Source: Apostichopus japonicus | Taxonomy: Eukaryota > Echinodermata > Holothuroidea > Aspidochirotida > Stichopodidae | NCBI RefSeq assembly: GCF_037975245.1 | Contig: NC_092567.1 | Location: 14,274,876-14,338,875 of the forward strand | Direction: 5' to 3' | DNA length: 64,000 nucleotides | In this document: piece after piece, positions 53,418 through 64,000 of the stretch | How positions within the stretch are numbered: the first letter of the stretch is position 1 | Layout: the number at the start of each line of letters is the position of its first letter | Made by a program: the position numbers and the translations under genes | Notes under the pieces: generated by a model | What the model was told of the DNA's origin: nothing | The model's input: the letters and a program-made list of their open reading frames with translations, nothing else | The model's database searches: none

Positions 53418-53739
53418 TTAAGCCAATATTTCCACCATTTGAGATAACCTGAGATGACCCCTTGAAACTCGGAGGGTGAAAAGTAATACGAGCGGTTTGA
53501 GTGCACTTGTAAAACAAGACTCAACTATCTGAAGCAGATTATATTTCCTGGTTGACAGGAAATATGTTTTATTGTAGACATATAGAGACCCTGTGACAAA
53601 CAAAACTGGACTGAATTTGACAAACTATGATCACCAAGAGAAAATCATAGCATTGGAAAATACACAGGTTAATTGCAGTTTTCATTTTGGATTGTAGCTT
53701 TCATTTTGGAGTAATCATGTTTGAAATGTTTATCAGACT

Positions 53740-54400
53740 TTGAGACCTGTTGACCTCATTTGACCTTTGACTCTCTAATTTCAATACGGTTCTTACACTC
53801 ACCAAAGTTGATCTACATATAAAGAAAGATGTACTTCTTGAATTATCGTGTTTACGAGACTTCCAGGCTTTGACTTAAATATTGACCGCAAATGACATTT
53901 GATCTCCACCAATTCCGATAGGGTTCTTCTTCTTAATATAGGATATCATGAGATTTATGAGCATCATCAAAGCTTCTCTTCTTGTGATATCGTGTTAACA
54001 ATGTTTCCACAGTTTGACCTCTGGTGACCAAGTATAGCCTTTGATCCCAGCCAAAAACAATAGCAAGTTTGTCCGTCCAACTTTGTAATATTGATTTATC
54101 GTGTAAACTTCCTGCAACTTCCACTTCTTAACATATTTTGTGAACAATGTTCTCAGACTTTGACCCATGCTGACCTCAAATGACCTTTGACGAATACACA
54201 ATAATCTCAAGACAGTTCTACCTAAGGGGAACCTACATACCAAATATGAAATGTACCCCTGCAGTTATCCTTTGAATTTAGAGAGTCTTCGAGCAAGGGT
54301 CACATGCAAACACACGCACCCACACCCACACACACATAGATGCTTTCGCCATCGCATAGATTCCTTCTGCCTTCGGCAAGGAATCAAAATATGTATGGTG
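53740..54400 (+). repeat. Dispersed 'TGACCTTTGACC' repeat, long copy
   Basis: Contains repeated 'TTTGACCTC..TGACCTTTGA' blocks at 53750, 54010 and 54160, an ACACxCACA run at 54310-54335 and the end module 'GCTTTCGCCATCGCATAGAT' with 'TGCCTTCGGCAAGGAATC'. Shares modules with 4433-4660 and 63530-63610. Confidence 0.75.
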
Positions 54401-55525
54401 CGCTTAGATGCAATGGTGCTATATTTTGCAACTTTTGCACCAATGGCTGAAAAATTCTCGACTGTATATAGGTTGTACCACAAGCACACGCTAATGCATA
54501 TAAGCAGCACTTTTGGAAGTCATATTCTGTCTACCAGTGTGGAGGGGGTGTCTCTGAGCCCACCCAGATTTGTTGTGGGGGGGGGTGAAAGCCCCCAGAA
54601 ATATAATAGTTGCGCCCCTGGTCTAATCCTATATGCAAAAGGGCGCAATCCTTTCCATCATTTTAACTACATTTGTGTAATTTGTGTAATTGCCAATGTA
54701 TATACGTCTTTACGTGCGTGCAACTTCTTTTTCTCTCCCCGAAAATAACATCTGCCTCCACCCCCCCCCCCCCAACTCTCTGTCTACACCACTGCCTGAG
54801 ATACATTCCAGAGAGACGTAAGTGTAATTCCTCCTTCTGACAAGTCTTTGTGCTCCAAAACAGGTAAAAGGGGCGACCAAGTACTATCTACAAGTGCTGC
54901 AACTTCTGGGCTCTTGCACTCCCCCCCCCCCCCCTTTTCGAAACGTTGCTCAGCTAGTATGACCTGGAATAATTCACAACAGCCGGTCCAGTTCTGTGTA
55001 ATTGTAGGTATTTGGACCCTACATAATTTTGGAAGATAATTCATATTCCACTTTAGAGATTTAAGAGTTACTATTGTAGAAGGGTATGAGCTAGATTAGG
55101 GAGGGAGGGGTGAAGCAGTCTTTTGTATATGACCTATTATTTTTTACATTTCAGATCACTTTAAATCTTCAAGGAAAATATAGGAAATATGTGTACCGGG
55201 TTTTTAATTTTAATTGATTGGCAAAAATACAGTACTAATAGAAATCTTGACCATATATGCTCATGGTTGCCAAACGCACTCTTTTCTTTTGACCCTGGAT
55301 TTGGTAGCTGAGTTTGAACTGGACATTTAGGGGACTGTGCAGTTTTTAAAATAACAATGATTTAGTGGCTTTTGTTCAAAGTATGATGTATCTTATCTTG
55401 ACATAGAAACCTGGATTCAAGAAAAACTCAACATGTTGATGAATTTATGACATCACGTTCAGTTTGCTTCAAATGAAATATTGATGAAAACGGATATGAG
55501 CATAATTCGACAACTAGATTAAGAT
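54401..55525. other. Intergenic with element scraps
   Basis: C/G-run scraps at 54540-54620 and 54760-54800 with CAGTG/CACTG-like edges but no matching target duplication. No gene seen. Confidence 0.4.
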
Positions 55526-55531
55526 CCAGTG

Positions 55532-56013
55532 GCGTGCTTAAATGTGGGTAGAGAGGGGGGGTGGGGGTAATCCATCATCAGTCTGTGATCATTTTACATT
55601 CATACGCGCAGAATTAGAACTTCACCATCCCCCTTTTCAACATCACTTAAAATTCAAGCATTCTTGCATTTTATACCTAATTTATATTGTAGTTCAGATA
55701 TACTTACACTGAAGGCGGCCTCAACGACCCCCTGGCCACACCCCCTTCCTTTACAAAATTCTTGGTTTCCCTTGAGCCAATACGGCCGTTGCTATATATT
55801 AAGGCAAAGGGACCACCAAACAAACAATTAAGCCCTACTCTAGGGCGGACATCAGCCACGATTTGTGACCCCCCTCCCCTACCCTCCGCAAAAATAAACT
55901 CTGGTTAAGGGGCTGTTGGTGTACATCCTTTAATCAGTCAGGGAAATTTAGAATCATCACTCCTCCCCCCCCCCCCTTACGACACCTTTTAGAATTCTAT
56001 GCACGTCACTGGT
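55532..56013. mobile_element. Probable MITE with CCAGTGRCGTGC ends
   Basis: CCAGTGGCGTGCTTAAA at the left and TATGCACGTCACTGG at the right form an inverted repeat about 480 bp apart, with internal C/G runs. No target duplication can be matched, so the boundaries are uncertain. Confidence 0.55.
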
Positions 56014-56154
56014 AGTACTGAATCCAAATTCCCCAAATGTTCCTTTTCATGAGGCCATGATACCAATGGACTGTTCTTTTAACTCATTTTTGAAATGTTG
56101 CATGAGTGATAAATAAGTTCTGACCGATAATTGGGTTGTTTGTTAAAGTCGCTG

Positions 56155-56245
56155 CTCCAACAGAAAGGTGTAGACAGATGTTGGTGTAGACATGTGCTGG
56201 TGTAGATAGGCGTAGACAGGTGTTGGTGTAGACAGGCGATGTAAT
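56155..56245 (+). repeat. Short tandem GGTGTAGACAG repeat
   Basis: Five or six imperfect copies of 'GGTGTAGACAGGTGTT'-like units. Confidence 0.6.
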
Positions 56246-56459
56246 GTCTTGGCGGTTAAAACGTGTTCCTGCTGGGTTCAAGATAATTTGCGTTAAGATA
56301 TCATAAATGTTACCGTTTCTTACCAGTATACATCAAAGGTGGACTCATATTAATATTCCTCTATTGTCTACATTATGCCCCAAAAGGAAGACCAAACGGA
56401 AGTCTTGGAAGTTAAAAAGGCTACATGTCGGCATCCCAAGCTAACCTAGGCTCTAGCAC

Positions 56460-57050
56460 AGGGCCGGACTGGATCTTAAAACCGGCCCGGGCATTTTCCA
56501 CCTAGACCGGCCCATTATTCATTGATATGCTACTTACATTATGATCGCCGTCCTGGGGGAGGGGTCCCTCCCAATTGAAATTTTTTGAAGTTAAGATGCA
56601 AAATGGTGCTATATTTTCAATTTTGTAGGTTACAATAATCCTTAAAAAATGAACCAAAAATAATTTTCCAGAAGCAACACTTGATTAAACCGAGGAAAGA
56701 TAAAAAAAAAAACGTTTAACAAAAATAGACAATAATATATGTTTTAGACTGGATTTTATTTAGTTTTTCAAGCATTTTGTGACAACATGCTAGAAAAAAA
56801 ATTGAAAAACCCCTAAATAAAATCCATGAGCACGGACGGGTTGCTAATAGCACGTTCTTTTGTTTCCAACTAGAAAACTAACTAACATATGGTGATTTCA
56901 TGAGCTGATTCCCACAGTTAGAAATATATTTCTTCACAGCCCGTCTGTATTCTATTAACTACTGTGAAAATGGGCTGTAATTTTTTACCAGGCTCCCCAG
57001 CCCACCGGCCCACCGATGCCCAAATGCCCGTGTGGCCAGTCCGCCACTGC
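56460..57050. mobile_element. Probable MITE with CAGGGCCGGACTGG ends
   Basis: CAGGGCCGGACTGG near 56460 and CCAGTCCGCCACTG near 57037-57050 are inverted repeats with the CAG..CTG ends of hAT-like elements. Subterminal 'CCGGCCC' repeats occur on both sides. No target duplication was matched. Confidence 0.55.
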
Positions 57051-57059
57051 CCGTAAGTA

Positions 57060-59385
57060 ATGTTCGACCCCATGTGTAACCCATGCTGAAATTTACTCCG
57101 CGATTCCATAGTATATTACCATCATATGGAAATATGATGCGCGGGAGTTATCTACTATATATAAAATACCAAACACCCACACCATTTGCTTTTTACTGCC
57201 TAAGCTTTCGTCAGTTGTGTATTAACACGAGGTTATGATACGTCCTATATAAAAAAGGTTGACATTAGTACGAAGGACCGAGTATATCAGCTGCTGATAT
57301 ACAATTTGGTGATTTTTATCAACTCGGCGAAAGTATTGAAGTCATGTCCCGCTCCCTAGGGTGGTACTAAGTACCTGTATCCATGTCTGATGACGGAAAC
57401 GAGCAATTTTCTGAGCAGAAAAAGGGGCCAGAATGATACAAGCTGTCATTATATCTCAGAGAGAGCAACATACCAACAACCATATTTCCGTTAGTTCACA
57501 TTTAAGACATACCTTTTGCCTGCTGACATGAATAGTTATATACAGAGAAAAAGAGGAGACGGGAGGGGGAGGGTGTGTATGGGGGAGAGAAGATATCAGA
57601 GAACGTCTGCCAACCAGTTCCTAATACCATGGTTACGTGCATTAGTTTACCCCTCACTCATTCGCACAATGGGAGAATCCATGCTAGCGAGAATCCCCTA
57701 CTATAGTGAGCCTCTTCCAATCGTAATTCATGCGATTGAAAGATTGAAAAGAGGTGGCCCACGGTTATAGCTCCATGGTTGTATTATTCACTTTTTTTTC
57801 GATCTAATGTCGTTAACTTTAAATCCATAGAAAGAATCAAGCAGCATGTAAAGCTCTTTTATGATTGCATATAGAGTGTTTATTTTCAGTTGGAATTTCT
57901 TACAAGAACGATTTCCCTTTTAGCATTCCTCCCATTTCATGGAGAATAATTCTTGGATCAACGTAATCTCTAATCCTCCAATGACTTGAAAGGAAATGCA
58001 AAGAATGTTTCTATAGTTCACAAGTTTGCATTAGTTTATTCCTTCTTTTTTATTCAGACTTACAACAGCTCAAAGAATACTTTGTAACATGATGTTTTTT
58101 TTTTCAAGATTAAATAAGTTGCATGAATAAATTTGGTATGGTGATGAAGTAAAAGTAAAGCAGAGTTCTGTATGCGTTTTGGATTAATTTTCAAACCCAC
58201 ATTCTATATGATAGGCGATCAAAATACCTCTTTTCAAATCAGCAGATGAAGGAGGAAACTTTATCTTTATTCTGTTCATCGGAAACTTATGCAATTGAAT
58301 ATTTCATTGTCATTGTTCATGGTTCAGTAACGTACCGGCAAATGGTATGGGAAGGAGGGCGGCGGTGAAGGGAGGGTAGCTATGACCATGAAAGAGATGA
58401 TATTGCTTCCTATAACTAAGTTTTATATGAGTGATTATAGCTTTTGATGTAGTCGACCATGTCATAGCGATGACTTGTATTGCACATATAAAAGCTATAC
58501 AAACATACAAACCCCGTCCTCGTCACGGTTCCAGCCTCATTACCATTCAGTCTTTCAAAATGTAACAGTTGTAAACGACGTGATCAAGTTGGCTGCTAAT
58601 AGATCAACATTTGATATTTATAAAGATGATTATAATATTTTGTATTAAGCTAATAACACACTTCTGTATATGTGTGGAACACAGTCATGGCACGCAAATG
58701 CCGCAGTTTCAGAAGATAAATAAGCAAATCAAGTCACTGCGGTCTAAACAAAGTTGTAGTTGACGAATTCCCGATCCCTGTGTTTTCCAAATCTACTTGC
58801 ATAAACTCAAAACCCTATGAAATCCTATTTCGGGTTTCGAATAACCGTGCTATTTCCAGCCATTCAGATCCCCAAATAAGATTAGTCTGTTGAAGTTAAA
58901 GTGTTTGACTTAATAAGCATTGTCCCTTCCTCAATCAAAACGGTACTGAAATGTGAATAGGTATTGTTTGTTGAAATTTCAGGCTTATTTCCAGTTCATG
59001 ATCGTCTGCATAGAATATAGTTGTAAAGGGAGACAACTTACAGCAAGACCTCTCTCTTGCGAGCATATAATCTTAAGCAACCTTTTGTGAATAAGAAGAT
59101 TTCACGGAATCCGTTTCTCTTTTACTGCTTGCTTCAAAGTCATCGATAGTATATCAGAGCATAAGCCTATTGTACATTAACGTCTTGGAAGGAAGCGACA
59201 TTCTTACTGCTTGCTGCAATGTAAACAAAGACAAGCGTGAGCTTCTTGTTAATAAATATATTCAGATATGTTGTTCTAATGAGAGTAAAACAGGATGAAT
59301 AGAGATTTCGTTGAATGCAGTGTCGTTCACTGTTACCAATAGATTGTATCCAACCAACAATACCAAATTAAGCTCGTAGAAAGTT
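57060..59385. other. Intergenic, nothing recognised
   Basis: No supported gene on either strand. The open frames have no domain and no splice context I can defend. Confidence 0.4.
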
Positions 59386-59389
59386 AACT

Positions 59390-59462
59390 CGTCTAGTGGC
59401 TCAGATGGTAGAGCAGTGGACTTGTAAACCAATGAAACTGAGTTCGACTCCATCAATGGTTG
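59390..59462 (+). repeat. tRNA-derived sequence (SINE head or tRNA pseudogene)
   Basis: 'TGGCTCAGATGGTAGAGC' is a good A box and 'GTTCGACTC' a B box at normal spacing. An anticodon-loop-like CTTGTAA would read Thr (TGT). The acceptor and T stems do not pair, so this is not a working tRNA. Confidence 0.6.
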
Positions 59463-62400
59463 GTTATACACGTTATAAATTTCTTTTTCTCTTTCAGTAG
59501 TCGACGCTGAAGTCTTGATATATTAATTCAACCACATAATTTACTAGCTGATGTGGTGGCCGATGCTGTTAAGAGGGTGACGAAAGACTCATTCCTCGTC
59601 GGTCGTGTAAATCGTGGCTAGGGTTCAAGACAGGCCTCTGGCGATAATACCTTTGGCTGTAGGTATGGTACTTTTTGTGGCCTAGGATCCCGTGCCATGT
59701 CTCCCTTGTTGTCGCAAAAGAACCCGGGAGGATGCGCAGAGGGTCGGTCAAATCGACCAGAAGCGTACTAGGTGGCGTGCGTGAATCCTTGCCTTTGGCC
59801 AGAGGTGGTGACATCTCTGCGACCGGCATGCTTGCAGCCACCGTCCACTGAATACGTGGCCTGATGAGGCGCTATTCTCCTTAAAGTGAATCTACGGATG
59901 CCTTTAAGAGCCATATAATTATTTTATATTTAAAACACCCTGTTTCAAACTAGCGCCATCGAATTCCTTAAAAGCCGTTTTTTTTTCTTGTCACTCTGAA
60001 GGTGAATGAATTCTATTGCAATGGGTAATTTGTGGTAAGTCATCAAAACATGCAAACAGTCATGCGGTTCACAAGGGTTTGCAGGAACTTAATTAAACTC
60101 ATTGTTTGACATAAATGTGTTGGCAAAGATTTACACTACCTACACCAAAACAAGCATTATATTCGTTACAATGCCAGAGACATACAAGCCAGCAAGACCA
60201 TGAGATAAAAAGTTAATATACATAGAATTCAATCTATATCACTTTTGCAAGAAAACAAAAGTGCCAATATGGTCCAACTCTAAGCCACAGTGTTGTAGCA
60301 AATTCTCATACCGGATATTAGGTAGTTTCGGAAACAGTGATTCTTAAGAAATTTGTTTGAGAGTCAAAACAAAAGAACAAAAGCAAAACGTATTGTGTTT
60401 TGATAACTTCAGAAACAAAATTAACTTTGATATGCCGTGGACCTTAAACAACCATTGCTCTCGGTCTAGCTAGGGTTGTATTCCTATAACACAATTACTT
60501 ATTTTTTGTTTGTTTTTGGAATGACCCTTTAAAAAGTTGAGGTTCACTAGTTAAAATGACTGGTCCTTTTAGTTTAGTACACAGCCCATCGGACTGGTTC
60601 CTCAGTTGCACTACAAAACTCAATGGGAAAAATTAAGATTATATGGTCTCAAATGACATGTTTATAATTATTACAAATTTATTCAGGGCAAATGATGTTG
60701 AATGTCATCCAAGGGTGCTCTGTTGCGTATATGGAGTTTAACGAACATATCCTGGTTGACCTTAAGAAACAACGGATTAACATTTACTATAAGAACTGCA
60801 ATGAGGAGCCGACGTCACCATCAAGTTAGCCTAAACGAATATTCCAGAAATAAGTATCTTTAACGAAACATATCTTGAAAAATCCTGGAATAGCTACAGA
60901 AACATTATTGGACTCAAAGTTGTCTGTTTTGTTTTGTACTATAACATAACAAAACTAAAATTCTGTCTTAGTTATTATTTAATTATTTAATTGAGTTATC
61001 AAGTGTCAGCAAAATCTATCTGTCGATCATTCTCCCATGACTGAATGCCGGGGATACTTTTAAGAAAAGTCACCCAGGAAAGAACCTGGGCACGAAAACC
61101 AAACTACCAAACGTCTGATCCGCTCTCAACCCCAGGCCCCTTACATCGAGACTGTGTGATCATCGTCAGGTGTGTATCACAATTTTCCTGGAAAAGGGAA
61201 CAGATACTACACATGATCTTCGGGGATGTCTTCAACTCTCCGGTCGATCTGTTAGTTGTACACGATTCAGGATAAAACTAGTTTGATCCGATTCCTTGTT
61301 CTTTATTCTATTTGTGTCATAAGTCAATAGAATAAAGGATGAACAATGAACAGATGAATATAACTGCCATTTCTGGAATACCAAGTAGTCCCCGTTATGT
61401 TGAACACGTAACTCACTAATGGACTTTATCGATACTCAATGACGAATCACATCTGCCTTATTTGAAACAAGTTTATAACAATAGTGATTAATGCCATTCA
61501 CTGAGTCCATTTGCTTTCATACTTCTCAAACCTGTACGACAAGAGGTTTACACTATATGAGCAGTCGAGAATTCACAGTGAACGTTTAGCGATTTAATCG
61601 GCTTCCGGTAACACGTATCAAGCATTCAATTATTAATGACTGTATAACGACGAAAAGACATTAATTTACTCTTACGTGAGGTACGTCCGTGAAGCTCATT
61701 TGCTTTCATTATTATCATTTGCTACAAAATCAAGTTTAGTAGCATAGTTTCTCGCAATCTGGGAAATCAAACTCGACCTCTTCCAGGAAACTTAAGGTCC
61801 CTGAAAAAGAACCGTGTAATGGTATCCCCTCGGTATAGGACCAGTGACGATTATAAATAAAAAAAACCTTTCATGGGTTCGAAATGAGTAAAATAGCAGA
61901 CTGAAAATTAAATTCGTTTACAATTCGTTATTTTTACAAGTGGATAGATCCAGTTATGTTTTTGTATTACGCTGTTTGGTCAAAGTACGCAAACCCGGTC
62001 ACGATGTGGTTTCAAGCGGTACCATTATCTGGCAACAGCACTAAAATCTAATGGCGTGCGCAAAGAGGGAGGGCTGAAATGTCCCCTCCTCCACAAGATA
62101 CTTCAATCGCATCTGGCTGTTTCCATCAAATTTCAGCTTCCTATTCCTAATTCGCCGCTGTTACAGGCATCTGTTAATGCTCTAAATAATTCTCTAATAG
62201 TATATCTACATACCCATCTTAGAAGAGTCTTAGTTAATGTAGCAGAAGCACACCCAACCATCATCAGGTGTCTATGTGATAGAGATGAACCACATGACCC
62301 CCTCCCAAGAAAAGGTTAGAACATGTTTATTCCACCCTGCAGGGAAATAGCAACTTAAAAGTTATTGACAGACAAATGTGATGGCTTGAACAAATCAAAA

Positions 62401-63300
62401 TATTACAGATCGATTCTCATTTGCTTTGATTTTTATAGACTTGATATTTATTGCAGTACCTACTTTCCGTTATAGTGTTGGGCTTCACAAAAATAATGGT
62501 GGATCGAACATGTTGAATTTCTGAGCATGTACCTAATAAGTTATGCTTTCATTCTTCAGTTTCAAATGTGTAAATTCAGCTTGAAATGAAAGAAGGAAAA
62601 TGAATAAAGAAAAAAGAATAGCTAAGGGAAGAGCCATTTTCCACCTCCCGGCAACACTTTGTCATCATAACATGACAAAGTGACACACTCATGACACAAA
62701 TTTAAATCCTGATATCTTCCAAATATTTCGATTTATTCCTTAAAATTGTAACGTTTTATCTCAAAATGGTCAACATACTATTTTAATCTCAAAATATCAA
62801 CTTTTCTTGAAAATTCGGGATAATTACATAGTTATATATTATACAAAGAAGGAGAGTGTATGAGGGCATAACGAAAGGTCCAAATAAACTGTTGAATTTT
62901 CGAACTTTTCGACATTTCGAAATTTTTAAAGAAAATTCTTCCACGGACTTTGGTAGGCCTATGACAAAACACAGAATGATAATTTGACGGTTAGCTAGCT
63001 ATCAATTTCCTCGTAGAAATGAAACCGGGTACTGCTTTTACGTCGGTATACCAATGTGCTATGCAGTAATACTTGTAACATTGACTCGAATTTTCAATGA
63101 TTACATCTGCCTGGGTTATTATTATATTATACATATTTAGACATGGCAAAACAAAAAACGACGGATAAATCCACACCTCAGCTCTCCCTTCTCCGTCGTT
63201 CATGTAGAAGAAATAACCGGCACGCGATTGTAGTAGGCAATATATAGAATTGGTCAAACTACTGCAGAAAAGTGTGCTGCAAAGTCATTACTATAAAACG
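59463..63300. other. Intergenic, nothing recognised
   Basis: No supported gene. A 90-codon - strand frame at 59569-59841 and an 87-codon + frame at 62056-62319 show no recognisable domain. GC content rises around 59570-59870, which may be an old repeat next to the tRNA-like head. Confidence 0.35.
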
Positions 63301-63302
63301 GA

Positions 63303-63515
63303 AATGATTCGGATCTTTCATCTATGCCAAGTGGGAAATCGCCCGGTACGGATGAATTCTCCACTGATTTCTATAAAAAAAAAAATGGCCTATTATTGGA
63401 AAGTATTTTGTCGATTCTTTAAACCATGGGTACAACCACACATGTTTATCTTCCGAGCGAAAGAGGGGCATTATAACTCTAATCCGTAAGCCAGATAAAG
63501 ATAACACATCAAATA
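63303..63515 (+). pseudogene. L1/Tx1-type LINE reverse transcriptase fragment
   Basis: 'MPSGKSPGTDEFSTDFYK' matches the start of the reverse transcriptase domain of L1-like LINEs (K-SPG-DGF..FYK). 'RGIITLIRKPDKDN' further on matches their next conserved block, but in another frame with a stop between. It is truncated and dead. Confidence 0.72.
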
Positions 63516-63529
63516 TGAGCTTGGTCCAA

Positions 63530-63610
63530 GCTGCCGTTCTTGAGATATCGTGTTTACAAGCAAGGCGTCACACACGCTCACATACATACACACACATCCG
63601 TCTCTATAAC
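63530..63610 (+). repeat. Fragment of the 'GATATCGTGTTTACAAGC' repeat
   Basis: 'TTGAGATATCGTGTTTACAAG' followed by a CACA-rich tail, shared with 4433-4660 and 53740-54400. It abuts the LINE fragment. Confidence 0.65.
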
Positions 63611-64000
63611 TGCAAAATGACTGACTCTTATTTGTTAATACATGTATACACTTCAGAACCAATAGTATATGAGATTTATCATATTGACGAAGAAATTTAA
63701 CTATCTGTATATATATTGTCGCGTTCACGGGGGAGACGATGACAGGAGAAAATACATGAGATTTGTCGAGCGGTAAACAAGATATATTTTCCACTGCTAC
63801 CAGACTAACAAGGATACAACGGAGTCTTTGAATGTAGCCAACCGGTCGAGGCGATTTTATTGCACATGGTTACATCTCAATATTCTGAGCTTAGGAAGAG
63901 ACACACTTCAAGTATGAATGAAAGCCTCTAGTCTCCAAACTGGCTAAAGTGTGGAAATCACATCTCCTTTTATATAAAATGGACTTCAAATTACTCACAA
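63611..64000. other. Noncoding, nothing recognised
   Basis: No supported feature up to the window edge. Confidence 0.4.

Noticed and set aside
54533-54797. MITE with CAGTGTGG..CACTG ends
   Set aside because: Terminal repeats match poorly and no target duplication is found.
59390-59462. Functional tRNA-Thr gene
   Set aside because: A and B boxes are good, but the acceptor and T stems do not pair.

Overview
The window looks like nuclear DNA of a marine invertebrate deuterostome, most likely an echinoderm and perhaps a sea cucumber. The reasons are spliced genes with GT..AG introns, AT-rich noncoding DNA, many small cut-and-paste element remnants, a widespread repeat carrying 'TGACCTTTGACC' and 'GATATCGTGTTTACAAGC' modules, and a somatomedin-B/7TM receptor type known from such animals. 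The species call is inference. There are no bacterial-type operons, CRISPR arrays or phage genes.

Left third (1-20 kb, + strand). A degenerate dyad satellite (about 560-1545) and element fragments come first. Two tandem three-exon genes follow, coding secreted-signal, somatomedin-B, class B-like seven-transmembrane receptors (copy 1 5862-9769, 786 aa; copy 2 12490-16597, 783 aa). Their duplicated segments run roughly 4980-10390 and 11630-17190. A third, gene-less remnant of the 3' flank lies at 18215-18945. From exon 2 onward the copies are almost identical even in noncoding DNA, but their first introns and 5' flanks are clearly diverged. One short ectodomain patch is strongly diverged.

Middle (26-31 kb, - strand). 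This holds a two-exon apolipoprotein-D-like lipocalin (exon 1 30413-30755, exon 2 26141-26385, 195 aa). Its 4-kb intron is filled mainly by a composite non-autonomous DNA transposon.

Right centre (35.9-51.8 kb, - strand). This holds a complete eight-exon gamma-glutamyl hydrolase gene (285 aa, Cys100/His161/His211 catalytic residues visible). All exon phases join without a break. Its introns and 3' end hold an unusual load of tandem repeats: a 54-bp minisatellite just after the stop codon, a 1.56-kb GAT/ATC array touching a 5' splice site, a 260-bp GGA/TCC tract upstream of a 3' splice site, and about 36 copies of a 49-bp minisatellite. They also hold a second copy of the composite transposon and a 2.2-kb nested element.

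The rest (18.9-25.9 kb, 31-35 kb, 52-64 kb) has no gene I can support. It contains a TTAA-flanked MITE, TGACCTTTGACC repeats, tRNA-like and LINE fragments, and microsatellites. Several elements are proven by exact target-site duplications, one of them with an empty site present in the sister copy of its host element.
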